Assembly: GCA_016713725.1 (NCBI GenBank)
Contig: JADJOO010000013.1
Span: 1-64,000, forward strand
Direction of reading: 5' to 3'
Source of the DNA: Pseudomonadota bacterium
GTDB lineage: Bacteria; Pseudomonadota; Gammaproteobacteria; Steroidobacterales; Steroidobacteraceae
DNA: 64,000 bases
The translations under genes were made by a program, and so were the position numbers. This document shows, piece by piece, positions 9,562 through 19,040 of this stretch. Below the pieces are notes generated by a model, which was not told the DNA's origin, did no database searches, and saw only the letters and a program-made list of their open reading frames with translations. The number at the start of each line of letters is the position of its first letter. Within the stretch, counting starts at the first letter, position 1.

Positions 9562-10808
9562 TCGTACCGCAGCGCTTCGGCAGGTTCGGTGGCGGCGCCG
9601 CGGATCGCCGGATAGATCGTCGCGACGACCGTGAGCGTGAACGCGACCAGGGTGATGGTCAGGATCTGACCGACCCTGAGCTCCGCCGGAATCTGCGTGA
9701 TGTAGTAGACCGACGGGTCCATCACGTGGAAGCGGAACACACGTTCGAGCACGGGCACGATGGTGCCCACGTTGGCCGCGACCAGCACGCCGAGGACGAG
9801 CCCGAACAGGGTCCCGACGGTGCCGATCACGAGGCCCTGGGTGAGAAAGACTCCGACGACCCCGCGTGGGGTCATGCCGAGCGTGCGCAGTATCGCGATG
9901 TCCGAACGCTTTTCGTTGACGACCATCACCAGCGCCGCGACGATGTTGAACGCAGCCACCGCGACGACGAGCAGCAGGATCAGGCTCATCATCGTCTTCT
10001 CGATGCGAATCGCGCGGAAGTACGCCGAGTGTTCCTCGCTCCAGTCCTTGACCTGCAGCCCCGCGCCGACGGCCTGGCGCAGGTCGGCGGTGCGCGCGGG
10101 CGCGTTCATCACGTCGTCGAAGCGGATGCGCAGTCCGGCGGGTGTCGCATTGGCAGCACCGGTCAAGTCCGCCGCATCGGCGATCGACACGAGCGCCAGT
10201 GAAGCGTCGTGATCCTGCAGCCCGACTTCGAAGATCCCGGTGACGATGAAGGTCTGCAGCAGCGGCCGGCCACCGGCCGCGAGCATGTCGCGGCCCGGCA
10301 CCATCACGGTCAGTTCATCACCGACTTCGGCTCCGATCTGCCACGCCAGCACGCGACCGATGACCATGCCGCGCGCGCCGGGCGCGAGGTCACTGAGCTG
10401 CCCTTGCAGCAGGTTGTGCTCGATCGACGACACGTTCGCTTCGGCTGCCGGGTCGATGCCGTGCAGCAGCACCGGTTCGAGCATGCCCGTGCGTCCGAGC
10501 ATCGCCTGCACGTCCACGAAAGGGGCGACGCCCTCCACGCCCGGCACGGTTCGAATGCTGTCGGTGACCGACTGCCATTGCGCCAGCCGCTCGGGCGGGC
10601 CGGACACGGTGGCGTGCGCCGTAAGCGAAACCAGGCGGGTGCGCAGTTCGCCCTCGAAGCCATTCATGACCGAAATGATGGTAATGAGCGCCGCACCACC
10701 GAGACATACCCCGGCCATCGAGATCCAGGAGATGAACGAGACGAAAAAGCCCTGCCTGCGGGTGCGGACGTAACGCAGGCCAACGAAAACGGGCAACGGG
10801 TGGAACAC
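9558..10808 (-). CDS. lolC: Lipoprotein-releasing permease, LolC position
   Basis: Second LolC/LolE-family permease, first gene of the lol cluster. It begins FHPLPVFVGLRYVRTRRQ, has one helix (SMAGVCLGGAALITIISV), a periplasmic domain, and three C-terminal helices (SLILLLVVAVAAFNIVAAL and following). I place the start at the GTG at 10808 because family members begin just before this PLPVFVGLRY segment; an ATG at 10844 would add 12 residues rich in Pro and Arg. The periplasmic hook region needed for LolA binding cannot be assigned by eye. The gene diverges from the small secreted protein gene at 10983. Confidence 0.88.
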   Translation of the reverse strand: MFHPLPVFVGLRYVRTRRQGFFVSFISWISMAGVCLGGAALITIISVMNGFEGELRTRLVSLTAHATVSGPPERLAQWQSVTDSIRTVPGVEGVAPFVDVQAMLGRTGMLEPVLLHGIDPAAEANVSSIEHNLLQGQLSDLAPGARGMVIGRVLAWQIGAEVGDELTVMVPGRDMLAAGGRPLLQTFIVTGIFEVGLQDHDASLALVSIADAADLTGAANATPAGLRIRFDDVMNAPARTADLRQAVGAGLQVKDWSEEHSAYFRAIRIEKTMMSLILLLVVAVAAFNIVAALVMVVNEKRSDIAILRTLGMTPRGVVGVFLTQGLVIGTVGTLFGLVLGVLVAANVGTIVPVLERVFRFHVMDPSVYYITQIPAELRVGQILTITLVAFTLTVVATIYPAIRGAATEPAEALRYE

Positions 10809-10925
10809 CGTGAATCGAGGCTCGCGTGGGGCGGGAGGCCGCAAGGCTACCCGGCGCAGCCCGGCTTTGCACGTTTCCCGCCGGGCCAGATAGTGAACTG
10901 GAACAAGGAATTAGGCCGCGACGCT

Positions 10926-10953
10926 CTGGCTCGCGCACGTCGAATGTTATAGT
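10926..10953 (+). promoter_or_regulatory. Candidate extended -10 promoter
   Basis: TATAGT at 10948-10953 is preceded by TGT, giving an extended -10 element, with a weak -35 (CTGGCT, 10926-10931) 16 bases upstream. It stands out in very GC-rich surroundings and lies about 30 bases before the ATG of the gene at 10983, whose ribosome site looks like CGGAGA (10968-10973). Assigned by eye only. Confidence 0.5.
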
Positions 10954-10982
10954 TCGGTGGGCCTCATCGGAGACACGGAAGC

Positions 10983-11270
10983 ATGCGCAAGCAAAAATTC
11001 ACGGCAATCAGCCTCTGCCTGGCCGGACTTGCGACAGCGCCGGCCCTGCCCGCCCAGACCCTCGACATGGCGAACCCGCCGGCAGCTGCGACCGCGGTGG
11101 CAACGCCAGGCCGCGGCCAGACGATGTCCCAGGTGGAACGCCAGTTCGGCGCGCCGACCGAGCGATTTGCCGCGGTCGGACAGCCACCGATCACTCGGTG
11201 GGTCTATGCGGACAAGGTCGTCTTCTTCGAGTACGACCACGTCGTCCACGCTGTCACGCTCCGCCGCTGA
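10983..11270 (+). CDS. Small predicted secreted protein, unknown function
   Basis: A 95-residue protein with a clear signal peptide: MRKQK, a hydrophobic run to about residue 18, and a likely cut after ALPAQ (about 24). The mature part has a Pro/Ala-rich linker and then a compact domain, MSQVERQFGAPTERFAAVGQ through TRWVYADKVVFFEYDHVVH. The pattern of a gating helix with QxFGxPxxR followed by beta strands WxYxDxxVxFEYDxVxH resembles small periplasmic BamE/SmpA-like folds. I recognise it as a type often seen near mfd in related bacteria, but know no function. It has its own promoter and a hairpin downstream, so it is probably a single-gene unit. Confidence 0.75.
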   Translation: MRKQKFTAISLCLAGLATAPALPAQTLDMANPPAAATAVATPGRGQTMSQVERQFGAPTERFAAVGQPPITRWVYADKVVFFEYDHVVHAVTLRR

Positions 11271-11294
11271 CCCGAACCGCTAGAATTACCGCCT

Positions 11295-11333
11295 CCCCCG
11301 CCTGAAGCGGGGGCATCCGGCCTGCGCGCCGGG
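11295..11333 (+). terminator. Tandem hairpins after small secreted gene
   Basis: CCCCCGC (11295-11301) pairs perfectly with GCGGGGG (11307-11313) across the loop CTGAA. A second hairpin, CCGGC and GCCGG, follows directly at about 11318-11333. There is no T run, so this is not a textbook intrinsic terminator; it could stop transcription weakly or protect the 3' end of the upstream message before mfd. Confidence 0.45.
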
Positions 11334-11425
11334 CCAAGGGCGGGTCGAAACCCCGTCGACGTTCCTTGCGTATCGCTGCCGCGTCCAGGCGCGGGAGAGC
11401 GTCGCTTTTTGCCCGCTGGAATCCG

Positions 11426-14400
11426 ATGCCCGTCGACCAACCCGCCCAGCTGCCCACGAACGATCATCCCAGCCTGCGATGGGTCGGCCTGACCGGGGCC
11501 GCCACGGCCCTGCAGGTTGCGCGCGCGGCCACGCAGGCACCGGGCCCGGTCCTGCTGGTGACGAACGACGCGGCGACGGCCGCGCGCATGGAAGACGAAC
11601 TCGCGTTCTTCTGCGCCGGCGCCGTCCCTGTCTTCGGCTTCCCCGGTTACGAGACGTTGCCGTACGACCAGTTCTCGCCGCATCCCGACATCATTTCGCA
11701 GCGCCTGCGCACGATGGCGCGCCTGCCGGCGCTGAAGCGCGGCATCGTGATCGTCGACCTCCAGACAGCCCTGCAGCGCCTGCCGCCACGCACGTTCATT
11801 GACGGCCATGCGCTCAGTCTCAGGACAGGCGAGGCGCTTGATCTCGAGCAGTTCCGCCTGCGCCTCACGAGCGCCGGCTACGCCAGCGTGCCGCAGGTGG
11901 GTGAGCCCGGCGATTTCGCCATCCGCGGCTCGCTGTTCGACGTGTTTCCGATGGGCAGCGAGTCGCCGCTGCGGATCGACCTGTTCGACGACGTCATCGA
12001 AAGCATCCGCAGCTTCGATGCCGAATCGCAGCGCCCGCTCGAGAAGCTGCCGCGGCTCGACCTGCTGCCGGCCCGTGAATTCAGCCTGTCATCCGCGGCG
12101 ATCAAGGACTTCCGGCGCCGCTTCCGCACTCGCTTCGCAGGCGACCTGACGCGCATGCCGCTCTATCGCGACGTCGGCGAGGGCCTCGCCCCGGCCGGCA
12201 TCGAGTACTACCTGCCACTGTTCTTCGACCGGACCGCCACCCTGCTCGACTACCTGCCGGCGCGCGCCACGGTGATCCTGCCCGCCGAGCATGACGCCGG
12301 ACTGCGCGATGCCTGGTGCGCCGTGGTCGAACGCTTTGAGGAACGACGGTACGACATCGAGCATCCAGTGCTCGACCCGGCCGAGATCTGCGTTCCGGCG
12401 GACGAGTGGCTTGCCGCGACGACTGCGTTGCCACACATCCTGCTCGGCGCAGCGCGGGTGCTCCCAGCGCTTGCCGACATGCCCGCAACGATTTCGTTGC
12501 ATCCCGTCCCGGCCGTGCCGGTCGTGGACTTCCGGACCGAACCCGCACCGTCCGCCCGCATCGACCAGCGCCGCGAAGAGTCGCTGCATGCCTTCGCCGA
12601 CCAGCTGCGCTTCACCGAGGGACGCGTGCTGCTGGCCGCCGAATCGGCAGGTCGCCGCGAGTTGCTGCTCGAACTGCTGCGGCCCTATGCCATCACGGCG
12701 AGGGTCGTCGGCACCTGGCGCGAGTTTCTCGATTCCGACGCGCGCATCGCGCTCACCGTCGCGCCGCTCGCCTCCGGCGTCACGCTGCGCGAGCCCGCGG
12801 TCACGATATACGCCGAGGAACAGCTGTTCGGTGAGCGTGCCCGCCAGGAGCGGCGGCGGCGGCGCTCCGACCGCGATCCCGCGAAAATCATTCAGCAGCT
12901 TGCGGACCTGCGACCGGGCGCCCCGGTCGTGCACGAAGACTACGGAGTAGGACGCTACACCGGCTTGACGACGATGGACGCGGGCGGCATGACGGCCGAG
13001 TTCCTCGTGCTCGAATATGCCGAGGGCGACAAGCTCTACGTGCCCGTCCAGGCGCTCGCACGAATCAGCCGCTATACCGGTGCACCGGCCGAGTCCGCGC
13101 CGCTGCACAAGCTTGGTGGCGAGCAATGGACGAAGGCGCGCGCGCGGCTGCGAAGATTCGTGACGCGGCGGCAGAGTTGCTTGACGTCTACGCACGTCGC
13201 GCTGCGCGCGAGGGCCACGCCTTCCCGGTGGACGACCAGCAGGTGCGTGCATTCGAGTCAGGATTCCCATTCGAAGAGACCGTCGATCAATTGAACGCCA
13301 TCCGGGCCGTGATCGAGGACCTGCGCTCGGGCAAGCCGATGGACCGTATCATCTGCGGCGACGTCGGCTTCGGCAAGACCGAGGTTGCCTTGCGCGCGGC
13401 CTTCGTCGCCGTGACGGGCGGCAAGCAGGTCGCGGTCCTCGTGCCGACGACGCTCCTGGCGCAGCAGCACTTCGAGACGTTCGCCGACCGCTTTGCCGAC
13501 TGGCCCGTGAAGATCGAGCTGCTCTCGCGCTTCCGCGCCGGCGCGCAGTCGAAAATTGCACTCGACGCGCTGGCTTCCGGCAAGGTGGACATCGTCGTCG
13601 GCACCCACCGACTGTTGCAGCCGGGCGTCAAGTTCAAGGACCTCGGGCTCGTCATCATCGACGAGGAACACCGCTTCGGCGTGCGCGACAAGGAGCGACT
13701 CAAGTCCCTCCGCGCCGAAGTCGACGTGCTGACGCTGACGGCGACGCCGATCCCGCGCACGCTCAACATGGCACTGGGCGGCCTGCGCGACCTTTCGCTG
13801 ATCACCACGCCGCCGGCCGCACGGCTCTCGATCAAGACGTTCGTAGCCGAATGGAACGGCCCCACCGTGCGCGAGGCGTGCCTGCGCGAGCTGCGCCGAG
13901 GCGGCCAGGTGTACTTCGTCCACAACAGCATCGAGACGATCGAGAAGACGGCGCAACAGCTGGCCGAGCTGGTGCCGGAAGCACGCATCGTGATCGGTCA
14001 CGGCCAGATGCGAGAACGCGACCTCGAACAGGTGATGCTTGATTTCTACCACAAGCGCGCGAACATGCTCCTCTGCACGACGATCATCGAGAGCGGCATC
14101 GACGTGCCGACCGCGAACACGATCGTCATCGACCGCGCCGACCGTTTCGGCCTGGCGCAACTGCACCAGCTGCGCGGTCGCGTCGGCCGCTCGCATCACC
14201 AGGCGTACGCGTACCTGATCACGCCGCCAAAGAACGCCATGACGGCCGATGCCGCACGCAGGCTCGAGGCAATCGAATCCCTGGAGGACCTCGGCGCAGG
14301 CTTCGTGCTTGCCACCCACGACCTCGAGATCCGCGGCGCCGGCGAACTCCTCGGCGAAGGCCAGAGCGGCCAGATCCAGGAAGTCGGTTTCGCGCTCTAC

Positions 14401-14925
14401 ATGGAACTGCTCGAACGCGCGGTGAAGGCGATGCAGGCCGGCAAGACGCCGGAGCTCGAAAAGCCGCTGCACCACGGGCCGGAGATCGACCTCCACGTGC
14501 CGTCACTCCTGCCTGAAGGCTACCTGCCCGACGTGCATGCGCGGCTCGTGCTCTACAAGCGCATCTCGTCGGTGCAGTCTGTCACCGAACTCGACGACCT
14601 GCAGGCCGAAACGATGGATCGCTTCGGGCCGCTACCCGACCCGGCGAAAAACCTCTTCCGCATCGCGCGACTGCGCGTGGTGGCCAATCCGCTGGTCATC
14701 GAGCGCATGGACCTGGGCAGCGCCAGCGGTTCGGTCGCGTTCGGCGACGAGACGCCGCTCGACCCGGGCTCGCTCATCCTGCTGCTGCAGAAGAGCAACC
14801 GGGCTATGCGCTTCGACGGACCGAAGAAGATCCGCGTGACGGGCAAGTGGGACGACCCCGAAGAGCGCTTCATCGCCGCGCAGAAGCTGCTCGACGAACT
14901 CACTCGCTGCGTGCCGCGACACTAG
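11426..14925 (+). CDS. mfd: Transcription-repair coupling factor, frameshifted
   Basis: Mfd removes RNA polymerase stalled at DNA lesions and recruits UvrA. The N-terminal part contains the UvrB-homology segment GFPGYETLPYDQFSPHPD, then the RNA polymerase interaction domain with DEDYGVGRYTGL-like sequence (VHEDYGVGRYTGL). The C-terminal part holds the RecG-like translocase with P-loop GDVGFGKTEVAL, the DEEH box and the TRG segment, ending in the TRCF domain. The two halves are in different frames; the break is in the GC run at about 13136-13148, where QWTKARA should pass into AAAKIRDAAAELLDVYARR. One missing base (or four) restores a protein of about 1,166 residues (E. coli 1,148). The ATG at 11426 gives MPVDQPAQL. 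It converges on the next gene with only three bases between stops. Confidence 0.94.
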
Positions 14926-14928
14926 GGT

Positions 14929-15808
14929 TCAGATTTCCCCGCGGATGGCACGATTGCCACCGCTCGCCTTCGCCTCGCCCATGGCGAGCTGGGTCGCCGC
15001 CAGCATCACGGTATGGCTTCGCCCCACGCGGTGGCTGTGCAGTCACCACGCCCGCACTCACCGTGAGGAACTTGCCCGTCACGGAGCGCGGGTGGTGGAT
15101 CGAAAGCGAGCGGATCCGCGAGGCGATCTGGTCGGCAAAGCCCAGCGCTGCATCGGCCTCCATCGCGACGCCAAGCACGAGGAACCCGCCCTGGCCGGAA
15201 CGTGCGACCACGTCGCTGGCGCGCTTCATCACGGAGGCGATGGTACGTCCGACCTGCCGCAACACGTTGTCACTGGCGCCGCGGCCGAAGATCTCCAGGT
15301 AGTCGGCCCAGGAATCGATCTCGAAGTGCATCAGCGTGACGCTGCGCCCGTCACGCTGTCCGATCGACCAGTCGCGCACGAGCATCTCGAGCAATTGTTC
15401 TTCGGTGCTGACGCCGCTGGAGCGCTCGAGCGCCGCCGCGAGCGCGCCCGGCGAAGTGCGTGGCACGGGCCGGTAATAGAGCGCCATCCGTCCACCCGAC
15501 AGCATCACGGCCCAGCGTTCGCAGTCGATCAGCGTGCCGTCGACGCGCTTCAGCCGAACGCGGGAACCCACGCCTGTCGTGGTGAGGTTGGGATCGGCGG
15601 GAGCCTCGACTTCGACGTCCTCGAGCCGATGCCCGGCCACCCATTCCTCCGAACGGCGCAACAACGCGGCAAGCGTCGCGTTGCCGTACGCAACCCGGGT
15701 GATGCCGTCGCGGGTCTCGACGACGGCAATGCCGTCGAGCGCGTGCCGCAGCACTTCGACAAGCAGTTGCGCGTCGCTGGTCGTCGTCACGATCTCTGCT
15801 TCAGTCAT
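14929..15808 (-). CDS. PAS plus degenerate GGDEF protein, frameshifted
   Basis: Residues 10-120 look like a PAS sensor domain (LRHALDGIAVVETRDGITRVAYGNATLAALL), and residues 150-280 follow the GGDEF fold: FEIDSWADYLEIFG, DNVLRQVGRTIASVM and VSAGVV. At the active-site loop the protein has RSGQGGFLVLG where an active diguanylate cyclase has R-G-G-D/E-E-F, so catalysis is unlikely. The last part is in another frame: after AQPPR, about 15010-15035, one missing base restores HTVMLAATQLAMGEAKASGG and the stop at 14929, the normal end of a GGDEF domain. It may bind c-di-GMP, GTP or a protein partner. The partner and signal cannot be read from the flanking genes mfd and nagZ. Confidence 0.75.
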
Positions 15809-15841
15809 CGTTCTGGAACTCCCCGCGGCCCCGGTTCGTTG

Positions 15842-16885
15842 TCAGGCGTTCAGTTGCAGGCTTGGCGCGTCACGGCAGTGGTCGATGGCCCGCTGGCATT
15901 CGACCCATTGCGCCAACTTGCGCAGTTGTTCGCGGGCCGGCATCGGCCGGCCGTGCAGCCGGACGAGACGCACCTGGCTCAGCGGATCTGCCGCTCCTTC
16001 CAGTTCGGTGAGCGTCGCAAGCACCGCAGGACGGTCGTTGCAGATCGGCAGCAGGTCGCAACCCGCCTCGATCGCGCGGCGAGCGCGTTCGGGAACGGTG
16101 CCGGCAAACGCCGCGCCTCCCATGCTGAGGTCGTCCGAGAAAACCGCACCGGTAAAGCCAAGACCCCAGCGCAGTTCCTGCTGGATCCAGCGCGCCGAGA
16201 AACCCGCGGGCGCTGCATCGACCTCGGGGAACATCACGTGCGCGACCATCACGGACGTCAGGCCATTCGCGATCATTCGCCGGTAGGGCAACAACTCGTC
16301 GGTGAGTTCGTGCAACGGCCGGCGGTCGATCGGCAGCGCCTTGTGCGAGTCGGCGACGACGGCGCCGTGGCCGGGGAAATGCTTTGCAGTGGCAGCCATG
16401 CCGGCCGTGCGCATGCCCTGCATGCAGGCGACGCCCAGGCGCGACACCACCTCGGGATCGCGGTGATACGCACGGTCACCGATCACTTCGCTGACACCGT
16501 AATCGAGGTCGATGCACGGCGCGAAACTCAGGTCGATGCCGATCGAGCGCAGCTCGGCTGCGAGCAGCCAACCGCACTGCCACGCGAGGCGACGGCCGGC
16601 CTCGGGGTCGAGGTCGTATGCGTGGCCGATCGCGCGCTGCGCTGGCAGTACCGTGAACTCCTGCCGGAAGCGCTGCACGCGCCCGCCTTCGTGATCCACG
16701 GTGACCAGCAAGGGCGGAACGCGTACCGCCCGGATTTCCCGCACCAGCGCTTCCAGCTGCTCGTAGCTGTCGAAATTGCGCGTGAAGAGGATGACCGCGC
16801 CCACCAGCGGGTGCGACAGGACGCGCCGGTCCTCGGCGGTCAGTTCCAGGCCGGCAACGTCGACCATCAACGGGCCGAGCGTCAT
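15842..16885 (-). CDS. nagZ: Beta-N-acetylhexosaminidase
   Basis: NagZ removes GlcNAc from anhydro-muropeptides during cytoplasmic peptidoglycan recycling. The 347-residue protein is a single glycoside hydrolase family 3 domain: it has DHEGGRVQRFR (residues about 64-74), KHFPGHG with the following DSHKALP loop carrying the catalytic histidine, and SDDLSMGG near residue 250, where the nucleophile Asp sits. There is no signal peptide, as expected. Length matches E. coli NagZ (341). Its products can induce AmpC-type beta-lactamases in species with AmpR, but neither gene is in this window. Confidence 0.95.
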   Translation of the reverse strand: MTLGPLMVDVAGLELTAEDRRVLSHPLVGAVILFTRNFDSYEQLEALVREIRAVRVPPLLVTVDHEGGRVQRFRQEFTVLPAQRAIGHAYDLDPEAGRRLAWQCGWLLAAELRSIGIDLSFAPCIDLDYGVSEVIGDRAYHRDPEVVSRLGVACMQGMRTAGMAATAKHFPGHGAVVADSHKALPIDRRPLHELTDELLPYRRMIANGLTSVMVAHVMFPEVDAAPAGFSARWIQQELRWGLGFTGAVFSDDLSMGGAAFAGTVPERARRAIEAGCDLLPICNDRPAVLATLTELEGAADPLSQVRLVRLHGRPMPAREQLRKLAQWVECQRAIDHCRDAPSLQLNA

Positions 16886-16924
16886 CGCGTCACTCCAGGT
16901 GCACTGCCGAACGTCATGCGTGCC

Positions 16925-18241
16925 TCATCGGTCGAACACCGCCATTGCCTCGACGTGCGTCGTGTGCGGGAACATGTCCATGACGCCCGCCGCCGTCAGC
17001 CGGAAGCCATGCTCCCGGACGAGCAGGCCCGCATCGCGCGCGAGGCTGCCCGAATGGCAGGAAATATACACGACGCGCCTGGCGCCGCTGCCGGCGACAA
17101 CCGGCAGGATCTCCCGGGCTCCGGCCCGCGGCGGATCGAGCAGCACGCTGTCATAATGCCGTCGCGTCCAGGGCAGGCCCGCCACGTCCTTGAACAGGTC
17201 AGCCACGTGGAACTCGACGTTGGGGACGCCATTGCGCTCGGCATTGCCGCGCGCCCGCTGCACCAGGCCTGCGTCACCTTCGACCGCCACGACCTGGCCG
17301 GTGCGCCGGGCGAGCGGCAGCGAGAAATTGCCGAGGCCGCAGAACAGGTCGAGCACCGTCTCGCCCGCCTGCGGTTCCAGCACGTCGAGCGCACGCGAAA
17401 TCATGGCCCGATTCAGCGCGCCGTTGACCTGTACGAAGTCGGTCGGATCGAAGTCGATCGAGATGCCGTGCTCCGGCAGGCGATAGCTGAGCGGCGCACG
17501 TGTTCGCGACGGGTCGAGCGGCACGATCGTATCCGGGCCACCTGTTTGCAGGTAAATCCGCACGGAGAACTCGCGTTCGAACGCCGCCATCCGATCCAGA
17601 TCGGCAGGTACCGGCGGATCGAGCACTCGCAGCACGAGTGCCACGACGTCGTCCGACACCGCGACCTCGGCCTGGGGCACCCGGCTGGCGATGGTCAGGC
17701 TCTCGACCATTTGCCCAAGCGGCGTGATCAATGCACCCACGGGCTCGACGAGCACGTGGCATTCGTGGAGGTCGGTCACGTACGGCGACGAACGCTCGCG
17801 AAAGCCGACCAGAACCTTGCCCTTTCGTGGCACGAGCTTGATGCCGAGGCGCGCGCGCCTGCGGTAGTTCCAGACCGGACCGCGGAGCGGCTCGAGCAGG
17901 CGCCCGGCCTGCACCTCGCCGAGGCGCGACAGGTTCTCGATCAACTGCGATTGCTTGAACGCGAGTTGGGCGTCGGGCGCGAGGTGCTGCAATGCACACC
18001 CTCCGCACAGACCGAAGTGAGGACACTTCGGCGGCACGCGGTCCGGGCTGGCGCGCAGCACCCGTTCCGTGATTGCATGGTCGAGCTTGCGCTGCCGATG
18101 CGTTCGCCGCAGCACCACCCGCTCGCCCGGAAGCGAATCGGCCACGAAGACTGTCTTGCCGTCGATGCGAGCGACGCCTTCCGCCGCGTGCGTGAGGTCG
18201 ACGATGTCCGCCTCTTCGGGCGCCATCTGCAGGCGCTTCAT
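16925..18241 (-). CDS. rlmD: 23S rRNA m5U1939 methyltransferase
   Basis: RlmD (RumA) methylates U1939 of 23S rRNA. From the ATG at 18241 (MKRLQMAPEEADIVDL) the 438-residue protein shows an N-terminal TRAM domain (LTHAAEGVARIDGKTVFV), the [4Fe-4S] cysteines CPHFGLCGGC, and the SAM-binding fold with VLDLFCGLGNFSLPLA. Near the end, LLDPPRAGA and the catalytic cysteine in VYISCHSGSLARD complete the family. An upstream GTG/ATG extension would run into the preceding gene, which ends seven bases away. Length fits the family (E. coli 433). Confidence 0.95.
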   Translation of the reverse strand: MKRLQMAPEEADIVDLTHAAEGVARIDGKTVFVADSLPGERVVLRRTHRQRKLDHAITERVLRASPDRVPPKCPHFGLCGGCALQHLAPDAQLAFKQSQLIENLSRLGEVQAGRLLEPLRGPVWNYRRRARLGIKLVPRKGKVLVGFRERSSPYVTDLHECHVLVEPVGALITPLGQMVESLTIASRVPQAEVAVSDDVVALVLRVLDPPVPADLDRMAAFEREFSVRIYLQTGGPDTIVPLDPSRTRAPLSYRLPEHGISIDFDPTDFVQVNGALNRAMISRALDVLEPQAGETVLDLFCGLGNFSLPLARRTGQVVAVEGDAGLVQRARGNAERNGVPNVEFHVADLFKDVAGLPWTRRHYDSVLLDPPRAGAREILPVVAGSGARRVVYISCHSGSLARDAGLLVREHGFRLTAAGVMDMFPHTTHVEAMAVFDR

Positions 18242-18248
18242 GGGCTGG

Positions 18249-19040
18249 TCAGCTCCCGCACTTCGTCCACGCGTCCAGGTATTCCCGCAGGTGCGGCTTT
18301 TCCGCTCCCGCCAGCCCCGCACGGACGAGTTCGACCTCGCGCTCGTGCTCCTCGTGCGTGAGCCGGCCGCGCATGAGTTCGAAGCGCAGGTAGATCAGGT
18401 ACGTGTTGACGACGTCGGTCTCGCAGTAGTTGCGGATGTCCTCGCAGCGTCCCTGGAGGTGCGCGTCCCAGACGCCCTCGCCCGTCAGGCCCAGTTTGCC
18501 GGGGAAGCCGAGCAGCTGCGACATCTGGTCGAGGCCGACGCGGCCGCGTCCCTGGAAACCGGAGAGCACGTCCATCAGGTCGACGTGCCGCCAGTGGAAG
18601 CGGCTGATGTAGTTGTTCCATCTGTACGACTGGTCCATGTCGCCCATCTCCCAGTAGCGATGGGCCTGGACCTTGTGACGCAGCGCGCGGTAATGGAGCA
18701 CCGGCAGGTCGAATCCTGCACCGTTCCAGCTGACCAGCGTCGGCGCGAGGCGCTCGATGCCATCGAAGAAGCGGCGCACCAGCTCCTCTTCCGACGAGTC
18801 CGGCTCACCGAGGCTCCAGACTTTGAAGCCATCCCGCGAGCGCATCGCGATCGAAATCGCGACGATGCGCTGCTGTTCGAGCGACAGGAACTCGTTGCCG
18901 GTCTGCTCGCGCTGCCGCGTGTGCATGACGTAACCGACCTGCTTGTCGGTCAGGGTTTCGAGCCCGTGCAGCCTGCGGCCGAACTCGACGTCGGGGACTG
19001 TCTCGATGTCGAACGCGAAGACGTTGTTGATGATGCTCAT
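18249..19040 (-). CDS. 3'-5' exonuclease, PolB exonuclease-like
   Basis: A 263-residue member of the family described as predicted 3'-5' exonuclease related to the PolB proofreading domain. DEDD-type motifs are visible: FAFDIETVP near residue 10 (Asp and Glu of motif I), LVSWNGAGFDLPVL near 105 (motif II), and YCETDVVNTY near 205 (motif III). It stands alone without a polymerase, so it probably acts in repair or RNA/DNA turnover; the substrate is not known to me. It sits tail-to-head between acpS (ATGA overlap) and rlmD. Confidence 0.88.
   Translation of the reverse strand: MSIINNVFAFDIETVPDVEFGRRLHGLETLTDKQVGYVMHTRQREQTGNEFLSLEQQRIVAISIAMRSRDGFKVWSLGEPDSSEEELVRRFFDGIERLAPTLVSWNGAGFDLPVLHYRALRHKVQAHRYWEMGDMDQSYRWNNYISRFHWRHVDLMDVLSGFQGRGRVGLDQMSQLLGFPGKLGLTGEGVWDAHLQGRCEDIRNYCETDVVNTYLIYLRFELMRGRLTHEEHEREVELVRAGLAGAEKPHLREYLDAWTKCGS

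Noticed and set aside
5230..10808. LolC/LolE and ComEC breaks as a novel fused transporter
   Set aside because: Each gene has normal family length once the ComEC breaks are merged; no fusion is visible.
14945..18361. A 1,138-codon open frame on the plus strand
   Set aside because: It is antisense to the PAS/GGDEF gene, nagZ and rlmD, all with clear motifs. Its protein is rich in His, Arg and Gln with no domain, as expected of a shadow frame in GC-rich DNA.
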